Below are positions 1 through 7,578 of a DNA stretch of 64,000 nt, in pieces; positions within the stretch are counted from its first letter, which is position 1, and the number at the start of each line of letters is the position of its first letter. This DNA comes from Limnohabitans parvus II-B4 (lineage in GTDB: Bacteria; Pseudomonadota; Gammaproteobacteria; Burkholderiales; Burkholderiaceae_C), in the NCBI RefSeq assembly GCF_003063455.1, contig NZ_NESN01000003.1:62001-126000 (forward strand), given 5' to 3'. Made by a program: the position numbers and the translations under genes. A model generated the notes under the pieces. It saw only the letters and a program-made list of their open reading frames with translations. It was not told where the DNA came from and ran no database searches.

Positions 1-664
1 GCAGTGGGACGTCGTCAACAAGCTCGCTGATAAGGCTCGAACAACCATCATTGCCGGCGATGATGATCAAGCAATCATGGAGGGTTTCGGGGCTGCACCG
101 CACCTATTTAATGCATTCCCGACAACTGAACCTGATCAGGTGTTACCTGTCTCGTATCGACTGCCGAAAAACATCAAGAACTTCATCGACAAGGCGATCG
201 TTCCCATATTGGCGCAGCGCGTGGGGCGCAAAGATAAGCAGTGGTCGGAACATATGGATGAACAGCACGGAGGAGAGGTGATTCAGTCGATTCAACTACC
301 AGTGAAGGATGCATCCGGAAAGTCCACCCGCGAGTCCTTGAGCCTTAAAAGACTATTGCGTATGGTCGAAGCAGCTAAGAATGAGGAATGGCTCATCATG
401 GCGCCTACGCGGGCCACTTGCGATATGGTTTCTGCTGGACTTGCCGCTTTGCAGATTCCGCATTTCTGCCACCGAAAGGATGTGCTGGGGACCGACAGCA
501 AGATCCAAGTTCAGACGATACACACCTCCAAAGGAATGGGTATGGACAACACAGCCCTCGTATCTATCTCGCGTGGAGACAGCTACTTGCTGAACCACGA
601 TGCACGCTTGCTCTACGTCGCGCTCACCCGTTCTAAGAAGCGGTTGTATATCGCCAACAGGTAG
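1..664 (+). CDS. SF1 (UvrD/Rep-like) DNA helicase, C-terminal part, 5' end outside window
   Basis: The frame is open from base 2, giving 220 residues without the start. Residues 18-25 read AGDDDQAI, the SF1A motif III. PVSYRLP follows as motif IV, IHTSKGMGMDN as motif V and LLYVALTRSKKRLYIA as motif VI just before the stop. Only about 150 residues separate motif III from motif V, far fewer than in UvrD or Rep, so the 2B subdomain seems absent or minimal. That is typical of compact helicases from phage, plasmid or defence contexts. The Walker A half is off the window, so activity cannot be judged. The next gene lies 219 bp downstream on the same strand. Helicase assignment is firm; biological role is unknown. 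Confidence 0.85.
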   Translation, partial: QWDVVNKLADKARTTIIAGDDDQAIMEGFGAAPHLFNAFPTTEPDQVLPVSYRLPKNIKNFIDKAIVPILAQRVGRKDKQWSEHMDEQHGGEVIQSIQLPVKDASGKSTRESLSLKRLLRMVEAAKNEEWLIMAPTRATCDMVSAGLAALQIPHFCHRKDVLGTDSKIQVQTIHTSKGMGMDNTALVSISRGDSYLLNHDARLLYVALTRSKKRLYIANR

Positions 665-883
665 GGCGCGCGATGACCTAACAGGAAAGCTTCGAAGCAA
701 TATCCAGCTTGGATGGACGGCCGCTTTCGTAGCATTCCAAAACTTCACCCTTGTAATTCGCCAAAAGTCTGGAAGCAGGCGTTCATAAGTCTCAGTTCAG
801 TGATTGAGTTCGCTGAAAGCGGACTCCAGGCTTGCACGCAAAGAAGCGTAGGTCGGTGATTTCAAACATTAATCTTTACGTCT

Positions 884-2011
884 ATGGACATCGAAACAAT
901 TCGGCGGTTGTCGCTTGCGCGGCACTTGTACCAACTGGGGAAGACAAGTCTTGCGTCACCAAACGACATGTACTTGTTCGCAGCTGTAAACCTTCTGCAA
1001 GATGCTGTTGAAGCCTTCTTGATCGCATTGGGTGACCACGTAAAGGCTGAAATTGATCAAAACACGAAGTTCGACAAGTATTTCCTTCAAATAAATGAAA
1101 AAATTTCCCCGAAGGAGCTTCCTTTCAAGAACAAGCTAATTCGTCTTAATCGCATCCGCGTGGATTCGAAGCACTATGGGATTCAACCTGCCCGCGACGA
1201 GTGTGAGCGGGTAGTTGTAAGCGTACGGGAGTTCTTTGAAGAGGCCTCAAGTTCGGTGCTTGGCGTTAACTTCTCTACCGTCAGCGCAATCGATCTGCTA
1301 GATGACGGAGAGATGAAAGATCTGCTGCTTGAGGCGAAGATGGCACGCGAATCGGACGATCTTGAGGCATGCGTTATCGGATGTCGGAAAGTGCTTTATG
1401 TAGCAGTGGAGCATAAGTACGACGTTTCGAAATTCAAAGAGGCAACGCCTCAAGGTATTTTCGCCGCACTCAGCTACGCCCCCTATTACGCGAGGGATCC
1501 GCAGTACATTCAAGAAAACGTTAAAGACCCAACGGACTACATAGTACGGGACCATAGTCGAATTGATCAGGACCTGCTCAAGGAGGGGGTTGACACCACA
1601 GCTTTTTGGAATGTTTGGCGGCTGACGCCGGAGGTGTATCGGTCTGAAGACAAGCAATGGGTGATCAAGCACGATTTCGGCAAGCTTGATGCTGCCACCC
1701 TTGCCGATACCGCAGAGTATGTGTTTTCCACTGTAGTGGATATGGCCTTGGCCATTCACGCTGTCCGAAGGGCGGTTAGATCAAAGCAGCATGGGCGCTA
1801 CTTAGTCAAACTGGCTCGCGAAGGCGTGCCAGTCTATGAGAAGGCAGATATTGACTCTAAAGTGACCGCGACGACGCCCGTTGGTATGACTCAAATTGAC
1901 ACCGATTATCGAGTTGAAGGATTGAAGGGTGATGGTCCTTTCTGGCACGTGAGCCAAATGACCAACGGAACATGGCTATGGGGTTTTGTGTTCAATGAAG
2001 ACGTTGCTTAA
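884..2011 (+). CDS. Orphan protein with HEPN-like N-terminus (Rx4H) and SH3-like C-terminus
   Basis: This 375-residue protein does not match a family I can name. Residues 1-125 are helical and end in LNRIRVDSKHYG, where R92 and H97 form the Rx4H motif of HEPN ribonucleases. A long helix precedes it (residues 30-50) and another follows (104-120), as in the HEPN fold. Residues 145-185 form a second helical hairpin. Residues 305-375 resemble a bacterial SH3-like domain, with PVYEKAD and a terminal WLWGFVFNEDVA. The gene uses AT-richer codons than its neighbours from base 2444 on, suggesting horizontal transfer. No antitoxin-like partner sits beside it. The HEPN call is inferred from motif and helix pattern, not from an alignment. 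Confidence 0.6.
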   Translation: MDIETIRRLSLARHLYQLGKTSLASPNDMYLFAAVNLLQDAVEAFLIALGDHVKAEIDQNTKFDKYFLQINEKISPKELPFKNKLIRLNRIRVDSKHYGIQPARDECERVVVSVREFFEEASSSVLGVNFSTVSAIDLLDDGEMKDLLLEAKMARESDDLEACVIGCRKVLYVAVEHKYDVSKFKEATPQGIFAALSYAPYYARDPQYIQENVKDPTDYIVRDHSRIDQDLLKEGVDTTAFWNVWRLTPEVYRSEDKQWVIKHDFGKLDAATLADTAEYVFSTVVDMALAIHAVRRAVRSKQHGRYLVKLAREGVPVYEKADIDSKVTATTPVGMTQIDTDYRVEGLKGDGPFWHVSQMTNGTWLWGFVFNEDVA

Positions 2012-2050
2012 AAACCAGAAAAAAAGAAAACAGATCGTTAACGCAACCAT

Positions 2051-2119
2051 GCTCTAACAAAGCGGTCTACCAAGCCGTTGCGGGTGGTTTTCCTGAACGG
2101 TTCATGTAGACCGTTATGT
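2051..2119. repeat. Imperfect stem-loop, attC-like in outline
   Basis: The 8-bp arms CGGTCTAC (2063-2070) and GTAGACCG (2106-2113) enclose a second 5-bp stem CCGTT/AACGG (2075-2079, 2096-2100). Unpaired spacers of 4 and 5 nt separate the stems, and the loop is 16 nt. It is flanked by TAAC on the left and GTTA on the right. The hairpin starts 40 bp after the stop of the preceding gene, where a cassette attC would sit. The 1R/2R boxes deviate from consensus and there is no T-run, so neither attC nor terminator is proven. Confidence 0.3.
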
Positions 2120-2443
2120 TGTCGTAATCTGACGTCCACTGACCTTGTGCGAAGGGGCCGCTCTCGCTGCAGAGCTGACGTTAGTCCCGTTGCGCTGAAT
2201 CTTTGCTTGAAGTTGCCCCTCAAGGGCGGCCCATGTCAACACTTCGACAAGTGGCTATTCCTCGCAAGCAGTGCTTTCGGTGCTGTGTTCTGAAGTGGTT
2301 TAACGGTGAGTTCCATACTCAGCGCATTGAGCACGGACAGCAGCAGGCCAAGACCAATGTTCTCGGGCTGTTGCTCAAAAGTTCAGGTGCAGCACGGCGG
2401 TTTATTCGTAAAACAAATAAATGCCAAATATTCGGATAACCAA
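2120..2443. other. Gene-free stretch at island/core boundary
   Basis: No frame here has coding character in length, start signal or similarity. Short open frames end quickly and no RNA gene is recognised. Composition shifts from AT-richer to GC-rich towards 2444, so this stretch probably holds the junction between the accessory edge and the conserved chromosome. No direct repeats or tRNA fragment marking an attachment site could be found by eye. Confidence 0.5.
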
Positions 2444-3406
2444 TCAAACCGCTTTGACCCGCACCCCGCCAATCACCCCCGCTACCAGCAGCGCAATGCC
2501 CGCCAGCGTCAGCGGTTCGGGCCAGTGGCCGCGCAGCCAAAAGGCGTAAGCCAGCGCCGCCAAGGTTTCAAAAACGATCAATTGGCCCGCCAAGGCGGTG
2601 GGCAGCCGCTGGCTGGCGGCGTTCCAGCACAGGGTGCCCAGCCACGAGGCGAACAGGGCAATCGCCATCATCAGGCCGATGAATTCGAGGGGGCGCGGTC
2701 CCAGGGGCATGGGCAGCGGGTTGTTGGTGGCGCTGCTCCACAGCCAGAACGCGGCATAGCCCAGCAGGGCCAGGGGCAGCGTGGCCAGGCCTTGCGCGGT
2801 GGCCCACACGCGGGCGTTGCGGTCGGGGTGGCCGCGCAGCCAATCGGCATTTTTGAGTGGATACCAGGTCCAGCAAACCACCGCACCCACGGCCAGCACC
2901 GCGCCGGTGATGTAGCGGCCCGTATCGGCTTGCGGGTTTTGCAGTAAGGCGGCCCACTCCACATGATTGACACACGCAATCCCCAGCAAAATCAGCGCCA
3001 AGGGCGGAGCCAGTTTGATCCACGGAAAACGCCCGTCGCGCTGGTGGTTGAGCAAGTTGGCTGCGACCGCAATCACCACCGGCAGCGTGCCGATGATCAT
3101 GGTGGGCAGCGCGCCGCCCGCACGCTGGATGGCGCTGGACAGGAACAGGTAATAAATCACGTTGCCGATGGCCGCCAGCTTGAGCGCGGCCAGCCAGTCG
3201 GCCCGTGTCAGTCGTTTGATTTCAGCGCGGTCGACAAACGCCAAGGGCAGGGCTATCAGGCCAAAGGCCAGGTAGCGACCAAAGGTGTGCAGCGCGGCGG
3301 GGTATTCGGGCAGCATCAGCGGGCCGACAAACACCAGGCCCCACATGAGTCCGGCGGCCAAAGAAAAGAAGATACCGCCCCAGAAAGCGTTGGTGTGGTT
3401 GGACAT
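2444..3406 (-). CDS. DMT superfamily (EamA) transporter
   Basis: The 320-residue protein has about ten hydrophobic helices arranged as two EamA repeats, the usual length and layout for drug/metabolite exporters of the inner membrane. Helix 1 reads GGIFFSLAAGLMWGLVF. The second repeat begins near YITGAVLAVGAVVCWTWYPL, and the protein ends with a short basic tail. Substrate cannot be told from sequence. It is the last gene of a minus-strand run with only 18 bp to the TRIC-type gene upstream, so it may be co-transcribed with the photolyase genes. The family is certain; the link to light responses is inference from position. Confidence 0.85.
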   Translation of the reverse strand: MSNHTNAFWGGIFFSLAAGLMWGLVFVGPLMLPEYPAALHTFGRYLAFGLIALPLAFVDRAEIKRLTRADWLAALKLAAIGNVIYYLFLSSAIQRAGGALPTMIIGTLPVVIAVAANLLNHQRDGRFPWIKLAPPLALILLGIACVNHVEWAALLQNPQADTGRYITGAVLAVGAVVCWTWYPLKNADWLRGHPDRNARVWATAQGLATLPLALLGYAAFWLWSSATNNPLPMPLGPRPLEFIGLMMAIALFASWLGTLCWNAASQRLPTALAGQLIVFETLAALAYAFWLRGHWPEPLTLAGIALLVAGVIGGVRVKAV

Positions 3407-3424
3407 GCGTCTTGAGGAATCGGT

Positions 3425-4063
3425 TCAGGCACGCCAAGCGGGCAGTTGCCAGTTGCGCCAAAGCGCCAGCGCGCGCAAACCCACCGTGACCAACAGGCAG
3501 CCAAGCAGGGCCGCCCAGCCCGGCACGTCGGTGAACCACAAGCCCACATAAGTCCAGCCGCCCGCAAAGGCGCAGACCGCGTAAGGGCGATGGTCTTTAA
3601 AAGCCGTGGGGATTTCGTTGCACACCATGTCGCGCAGCACACCGCCAAACACGCCGGTGATGAGACCCATGAGCACAGCCACCACAGGCGGCATATTCGC
3701 TTGCAGTGCTTGGTGCACACCGGTGGCGGTGAACAGGCCCAGGCCCAGCGCGTCGGGCCAGAGGATGGCTTTTTCAGTCACTTCAAAATGTCGCTGTCGC
3801 ATGAAGACCATGGCCAGCACGCACAGGGCCAACACGCCCCAAAGGATTTCGGTGTGTTGCACCCAAAAGAAGGGGCGTTGGTCGAGCAGCAAGTCGCGCA
3901 GCGTGCCGCCACCAAATGCCGCCAAAAAAGCGACCACACACACGCCCACCGCGTCCAGCTGTTTGCGCGCCGCTTCCATCAGGCCCGAGAGGGCAAAGGC
4001 GGCGGTGGCCGACAGCTCGACCAACAGGCGAAGCGTGTCTCCCCAGGATTGAATGGCATACAT
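3425..4063 (-). CDS. TRIC-type cation channel / UPF0126 membrane protein
   Basis: The 212-residue protein has seven predicted membrane helices in two homologous halves, each with the glycine-rich signature of the family: FGGGTLRDLLL near residue 48 and FGGVLRDMV near 140. The family (YadS/UPF0126) includes prokaryotic TRIC potassium channels, and glycine transport has been proposed for some members. It starts 11 bp after the DASH cryptochrome stop and ends 18 bp before the EamA gene, so all three probably share a transcript. Ion or substrate specificity is not visible. Confidence 0.88.
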   Translation of the reverse strand: MYAIQSWGDTLRLLVELSATAAFALSGLMEAARKQLDAVGVCVVAFLAAFGGGTLRDLLLDQRPFFWVQHTEILWGVLALCVLAMVFMRQRHFEVTEKAILWPDALGLGLFTATGVHQALQANMPPVVAVLMGLITGVFGGVLRDMVCNEIPTAFKDHRPYAVCAFAGGWTYVGLWFTDVPGWAALLGCLLVTVGLRALALWRNWQLPAWRA

Positions 4064-4074
4064 GCCAAGGATTA

Positions 4075-5406
4075 TCAGGCCAGCCAGACTTGCCGATACC
4101 GGCCTTGTGCATCGTGGTCCTGGGTTTGTTTGGTGGGGTTGAAGCGCCGGCCCACACGCGGGTCGGTGCCCCGGCCGCTGACATACAGCCAGTTGCCTTG
4201 GTTGCTGCTCACGTCAAAGTCCACCAGCTGCGATTCGAACCAAGCCGCGCCTGCGCGCCAGTCGCAAGACAGGTCGTGCACCAAGAAGCTCGCCACAATT
4301 TGGCGCATGCGGTTGGAGGTGAAACCGGTGGCGGCCAGCTCGCGCATGCCTGCATCCACGATGGGCTCGCCGGTTTGGCCTTGGCACCAACGCTGAAAGT
4401 CTTTGGGAAAGTGCGAGGGCTTGGACAAGTTGGACAAACCCCGTGCCGCATAGAGTTGCGGGCCATGTTGCAAATGCAGCATGCGGAAGTTGTCGCGCCA
4501 CAGCAGCTCAAACCAGAGCCAATAGGTGCCGTCGTTGTTGCCGTGGGTTTGTTCGTAGGCGTGGAGTTCTGCCCAAATGCGGCGCGCCGACACCGCCCCC
4601 GTGGCCAACCAGGGAGACCAGTGGCTGCTGGTGTGCTGGCCTTGCAGTGCGTTGCGGGTTTGTTTGTAGCGGTCGGGCCAAGGGGGCGTGAGGTAGCTTT
4701 GCAGGTGGGCCAAGGCGCTGGTTTCGCCGCCTCGGCACTGCGCTTGGGTGTACGGAAAGTTCGAGCGTGGGTGCGCGTCCTCTTGCGCATCGCCCTCGGT
4801 GTGGGCTTGCAGTAGCGTGAAGGGGCTGTCGGTCCAGCCGGTCAGAGTAGCCAAGTTGTCATGGGGCGGCGCGGGCAGCTGCGTGGGCGCAGGCAGTGGG
4901 GCCAGAGGTTGGAGCCGCGCCGATTCGATGCGCTGGCGAAACTCGGTGAAGACCTGCGGCATGGCTTCGGCCGAAAAGGGCAGGGCGTCGGGTTCGATGA
5001 GGCTGGACTGCCACAAGGTTTTGACGTTGAGGCCCGCGTTGATCAGGGCCTGCACTTGGGCTTCTTCTTCGGGCGCGGCGATGTCCTCGCAAAACACGGT
5101 GTCGGCTTGGACCAGGCGTGCGCAGGCGGGCAACACATCGGCCACGGGGCCGTGCAGCAATACCAGGCGCTGGCCCATTGTCTGCAGCGCTGCTTGAAGG
5201 TCTTGCAGCGTGTCGGCCACAAAACGTCTGCGGTGTGCGCCCATGCGGCGAAAGCCCCAGGCTGTGTCTTCGTCTTGCACGGGTTCGTGCACATAAACCA
5301 GCAGCAGGGCTTGTTGGTGCTCCTGAGCGTGCTCAACGGCGTGCTGGAGTGCGCGTTGGTCGTGTAAGCGCAAGTCGTTTCGAAACCAGTAGATGGTGGT
5401 GCGCAT
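4075..5406 (-). CDS. DASH-type cryptochrome/photolyase
   Basis: The start at 5406 gives MRTTIYWFRNDLRLHD, the canonical beginning of a photolyase domain; the frame extends upstream but only into the neighbouring gene. Residues 1-150 form the antenna-binding Rossmann domain and the rest is the FAD-binding helical domain. DASH-type features include GTYWLWFELLWRDNFR, the stretch TGFTSNRMRQIVASFL, and the C-terminal run DVSSNQGNWLYVSGRG. DASH proteins repair cyclobutane dimers, mainly in single-stranded or looped DNA, using blue light and FAD. The 443-residue length is normal. The gene starts 4 bp after the stop of the other photolyase gene, so expression is surely coupled. Confidence 0.93.
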   Translation of the reverse strand: MRTTIYWFRNDLRLHDQRALQHAVEHAQEHQQALLLVYVHEPVQDEDTAWGFRRMGAHRRRFVADTLQDLQAALQTMGQRLVLLHGPVADVLPACARLVQADTVFCEDIAAPEEEAQVQALINAGLNVKTLWQSSLIEPDALPFSAEAMPQVFTEFRQRIESARLQPLAPLPAPTQLPAPPHDNLATLTGWTDSPFTLLQAHTEGDAQEDAHPRSNFPYTQAQCRGGETSALAHLQSYLTPPWPDRYKQTRNALQGQHTSSHWSPWLATGAVSARRIWAELHAYEQTHGNNDGTYWLWFELLWRDNFRMLHLQHGPQLYAARGLSNLSKPSHFPKDFQRWCQGQTGEPIVDAGMRELAATGFTSNRMRQIVASFLVHDLSCDWRAGAAWFESQLVDFDVSSNQGNWLYVSGRGTDPRVGRRFNPTKQTQDHDAQGRYRQVWLA

Positions 5407-5410
5407 GCTT

Positions 5411-7018
5411 TTAAAAATCAAAGCCCAGCTGCTTGCTGGGTGGGGTGTTGTCTGAAGAGGACTTGGCCGACTTTCGGCGGCTGGCCTTGGGGGTATCCGA
5501 GTCGCGTGTGAACACGTCACGTTGTGCGCCGTTGCCATGTTTGCGCGAAGCGTGTTTTTCGACGATGGCTTTTTTGCCTGCCTTCACTCCAGGTTCGGCT
5601 CGGCGCTCGTGCAGCGCGGCTTTGGATTGGCGTGTGGCCTCGGCCAGGTCCACCACAGGCAGGGGGATGTCGGCCTCTGGCCCGCTGCCCACCGTCAGGC
5701 CGCAGTGGCGCTGCACTTCAGGGGGCATGAGCCAAGGCTCGAACAGCCAGGTGTCGGGTACACGCCGCATGTGAGGCAGCCAGCGGCGCACAAAAATACC
5801 TTTGGGGTCGTGGTCTTGCGCTTGCTTGATGGGGTTGTACACCCGTGTGGTGTTGATGCCCGTGGTGCCCGACTGCATTTGCAGCTGGCTCCAGTGGATG
5901 CCGGGTTCGTAGTCCAAAAACTGCGTGGCCAGCCAATGGCCCACGGGCCGCCAGTCCAGCCACAGCGGGTAGGCCGCCACCGACACCAGCATGGCACGCA
6001 TGCGAAAGTTGAGCCAACCGGTTGCATAAAGCATGACCACACAGGCATCCACCATGGGCCAACCGGTACGGCCTGAGGTCAGGGCCGCAAAGTGCGCGTC
6101 GTTCCAGCCGTCTTCGCGCAGGCCGTCGTATCCACGGTGCATGTTGCGCCATTCGATCTCGGGCTCGCTTTCGAGCTTCTGGATGAAGTGGCAATGCCAA
6201 TACAAGCGGCTCATGAAACCCACCAAGCCCGCCCGGTGGCGACTGGCTTGCGGCGGCAGGGCGTCCAGCGCAGCGCGGGTGGCCTGCACCACTTCGCGCA
6301 GGCTGATGCAGCCCCACGCAAGGTAAGCCGACAGACGCGAACACGCATCGGGCGCAGACAGCGGCGACGAGATGCCGCCGCGGTAGCCCAGCGCCCGTGC
6401 GTTCAAAAAACTGTGCAAGGTTTCCATGGCCAGGCGGCGTCCGCCCAGCTGCCGCTGCGCCGGGTTGTGGTGCAGACCCGCAGGGGCTTGCAGCAGCGCT
6501 GGGGTCAGATGGGGTGTGTGGCTTGGCGTGCTGACAAAGTGCAGGGCCGGCAAAACCGTTTGTGGCGTGGCCATGTGCGCCTCCCAGCGGCGTTGCCAGG
6601 TGTTGCGGTCTTTCAGGCGGCGCACTACGCCAAAGTGGGGCAGCTCGGTCCAACTCAGGTCGCTGCTGCGGCACCAAGCAGCCACCGCCAAGTCACGCTC
6701 ATAGGTGAAGGCGTTGCCGGTTTCCATGTGCGAGACCAGCTCGGCAAACGGCGCTTGTTGGTGCAGCTCGGCCAGCACCTGCACGGCAGACCCCACACGT
6801 AGATGCAAGGCACCGCCCAGCGCTTGCAAGTCGGCGTGCAATTCGACCAGCGATTCGCGCACAAATTCGAAGTGCTGCAAGGCGGCATCGGGCTGCGCCC
6901 ACAGTTGGGGCTCGACGATGTACAGGCACAGCACGGGCCCCTGCCGGGCCGCGTGTACCAGCGCCGCATGGTCGTGCAGGCGCAAGTCGCGTTTGAACCA
7001 GACGACACGGTAGGTCAT
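5411..7018 (-). CDS. Cryptochrome/deoxyribodipyrimidine photolyase family protein
   Basis: Beginning at 7018 the protein opens with MTYRVVWFKRDLRLHDHAAL, and the start overlaps the upstream stop as ATGA. The antenna domain covers about residues 1-130. The FAD domain includes GRTGWPMVDACVVMLYATGW, NFRMRAML and WSQLQMQSGTTGINTTRVYNP. It differs from the DASH protein next door and may act as a photolyase or a photoreceptor. The last roughly 100 residues are a polar Lys/Ser/Arg-rich tail ending in KQLGFDF, longer than in plain photolyases and reminiscent of cryptochrome tails. A frame extension upstream of 7018 adds 81 residues but overlaps the previous gene and is rejected. Repair substrate is unknown. 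Confidence 0.9.
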   Translation of the reverse strand: MTYRVVWFKRDLRLHDHAALVHAARQGPVLCLYIVEPQLWAQPDAALQHFEFVRESLVELHADLQALGGALHLRVGSAVQVLAELHQQAPFAELVSHMETGNAFTYERDLAVAAWCRSSDLSWTELPHFGVVRRLKDRNTWQRRWEAHMATPQTVLPALHFVSTPSHTPHLTPALLQAPAGLHHNPAQRQLGGRRLAMETLHSFLNARALGYRGGISSPLSAPDACSRLSAYLAWGCISLREVVQATRAALDALPPQASRHRAGLVGFMSRLYWHCHFIQKLESEPEIEWRNMHRGYDGLREDGWNDAHFAALTSGRTGWPMVDACVVMLYATGWLNFRMRAMLVSVAAYPLWLDWRPVGHWLATQFLDYEPGIHWSQLQMQSGTTGINTTRVYNPIKQAQDHDPKGIFVRRWLPHMRRVPDTWLFEPWLMPPEVQRHCGLTVGSGPEADIPLPVVDLAEATRQSKAALHERRAEPGVKAGKKAIVEKHASRKHGNGAQRDVFTRDSDTPKASRRKSAKSSSDNTPPSKQLGFDF

Positions 7019-7554
7019 GCCTTGGGCCTGGGCGTTACTGCGGCATAGCGGGATGCTTCGATGGGCATGCAGTCCAGCAGCGCTTGTGGCAACTGAGGTG
7101 CTTGCTGGTGTAGGTAACGCCGCACAAAATCGGCCGCCAACCAGGGTGATGTGGATCCGCTCCAAACCGCGGTCTCTTGTATTTTCCAGTGCCCGTCTAC
7201 TTGACGCAGCACGACGATGCTGGGATTGAGGGTTTTGAATTCGACTTCGGCAAGGCCCCAATCCGCTTGCAGCTGCAACTGCAGCAGTTGGGATTCGAGT
7301 GAGTCTGGAAGACTGTGCTGCTGAATGACTTGCAGCACGGCCTGGGCGGTGGCACTGGTGGTGGGTTCATTTTGAACAAGGCGGCAGTCTTTGCGCAGTT
7401 GCAGCCATTGCTCGGCCATCCAGCCATGCGGGTCAAACGGCTGGCCGCTCACCTCCAGCAGCATGCCGTTGTCATGGCGTACCCAGTCGATGTGGCTGTC
7501 GATGATGAAAAAACCGAGCACACCCATCAAGGTGGCTGCGACGTGGCGTTTCAT
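7015..7554 (-). CDS. Small secreted or membrane-anchored protein of unknown function in photolyase operon
   Basis: This 179-residue protein begins with a short hydrophobic segment (residues 5-20) that could be a signal anchor. The remainder is soluble: residues 70-115 form a Gln/Leu-rich amphipathic helix region, followed by a beta-rich stretch VVLRQVDGHWKIQETAVW. I do not recognise the family. It lies between the MerR regulator (24 bp upstream) and the photolyase (4-bp overlap), so it is translated together with the photolyase. The Trp/His content is notable but no cofactor motif is evident. Confidence 0.75.
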   Translation of the reverse strand: MKRHVAATLMGVLGFFIIDSHIDWVRHDNGMLLEVSGQPFDPHGWMAEQWLQLRKDCRLVQNEPTTSATAQAVLQVIQQHSLPDSLESQLLQLQLQADWGLAEVEFKTLNPSIVVLRQVDGHWKIQETAVWSGSTSPWLAADFVRRYLHQQAPQLPQALLDCMPIEASRYAAVTPRPKA

Positions 7555-7578
7555 GTGTTGGCTTTGCGGGTGATCAGC

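Noticed and set aside
7019..7261. An 81-residue N-terminal extension of the photolyase
   Set aside because: It overlaps the upstream gene, is Arg/Ser-rich, and the family start MTYRVVWFKRDLR at 7018 is unambiguous.
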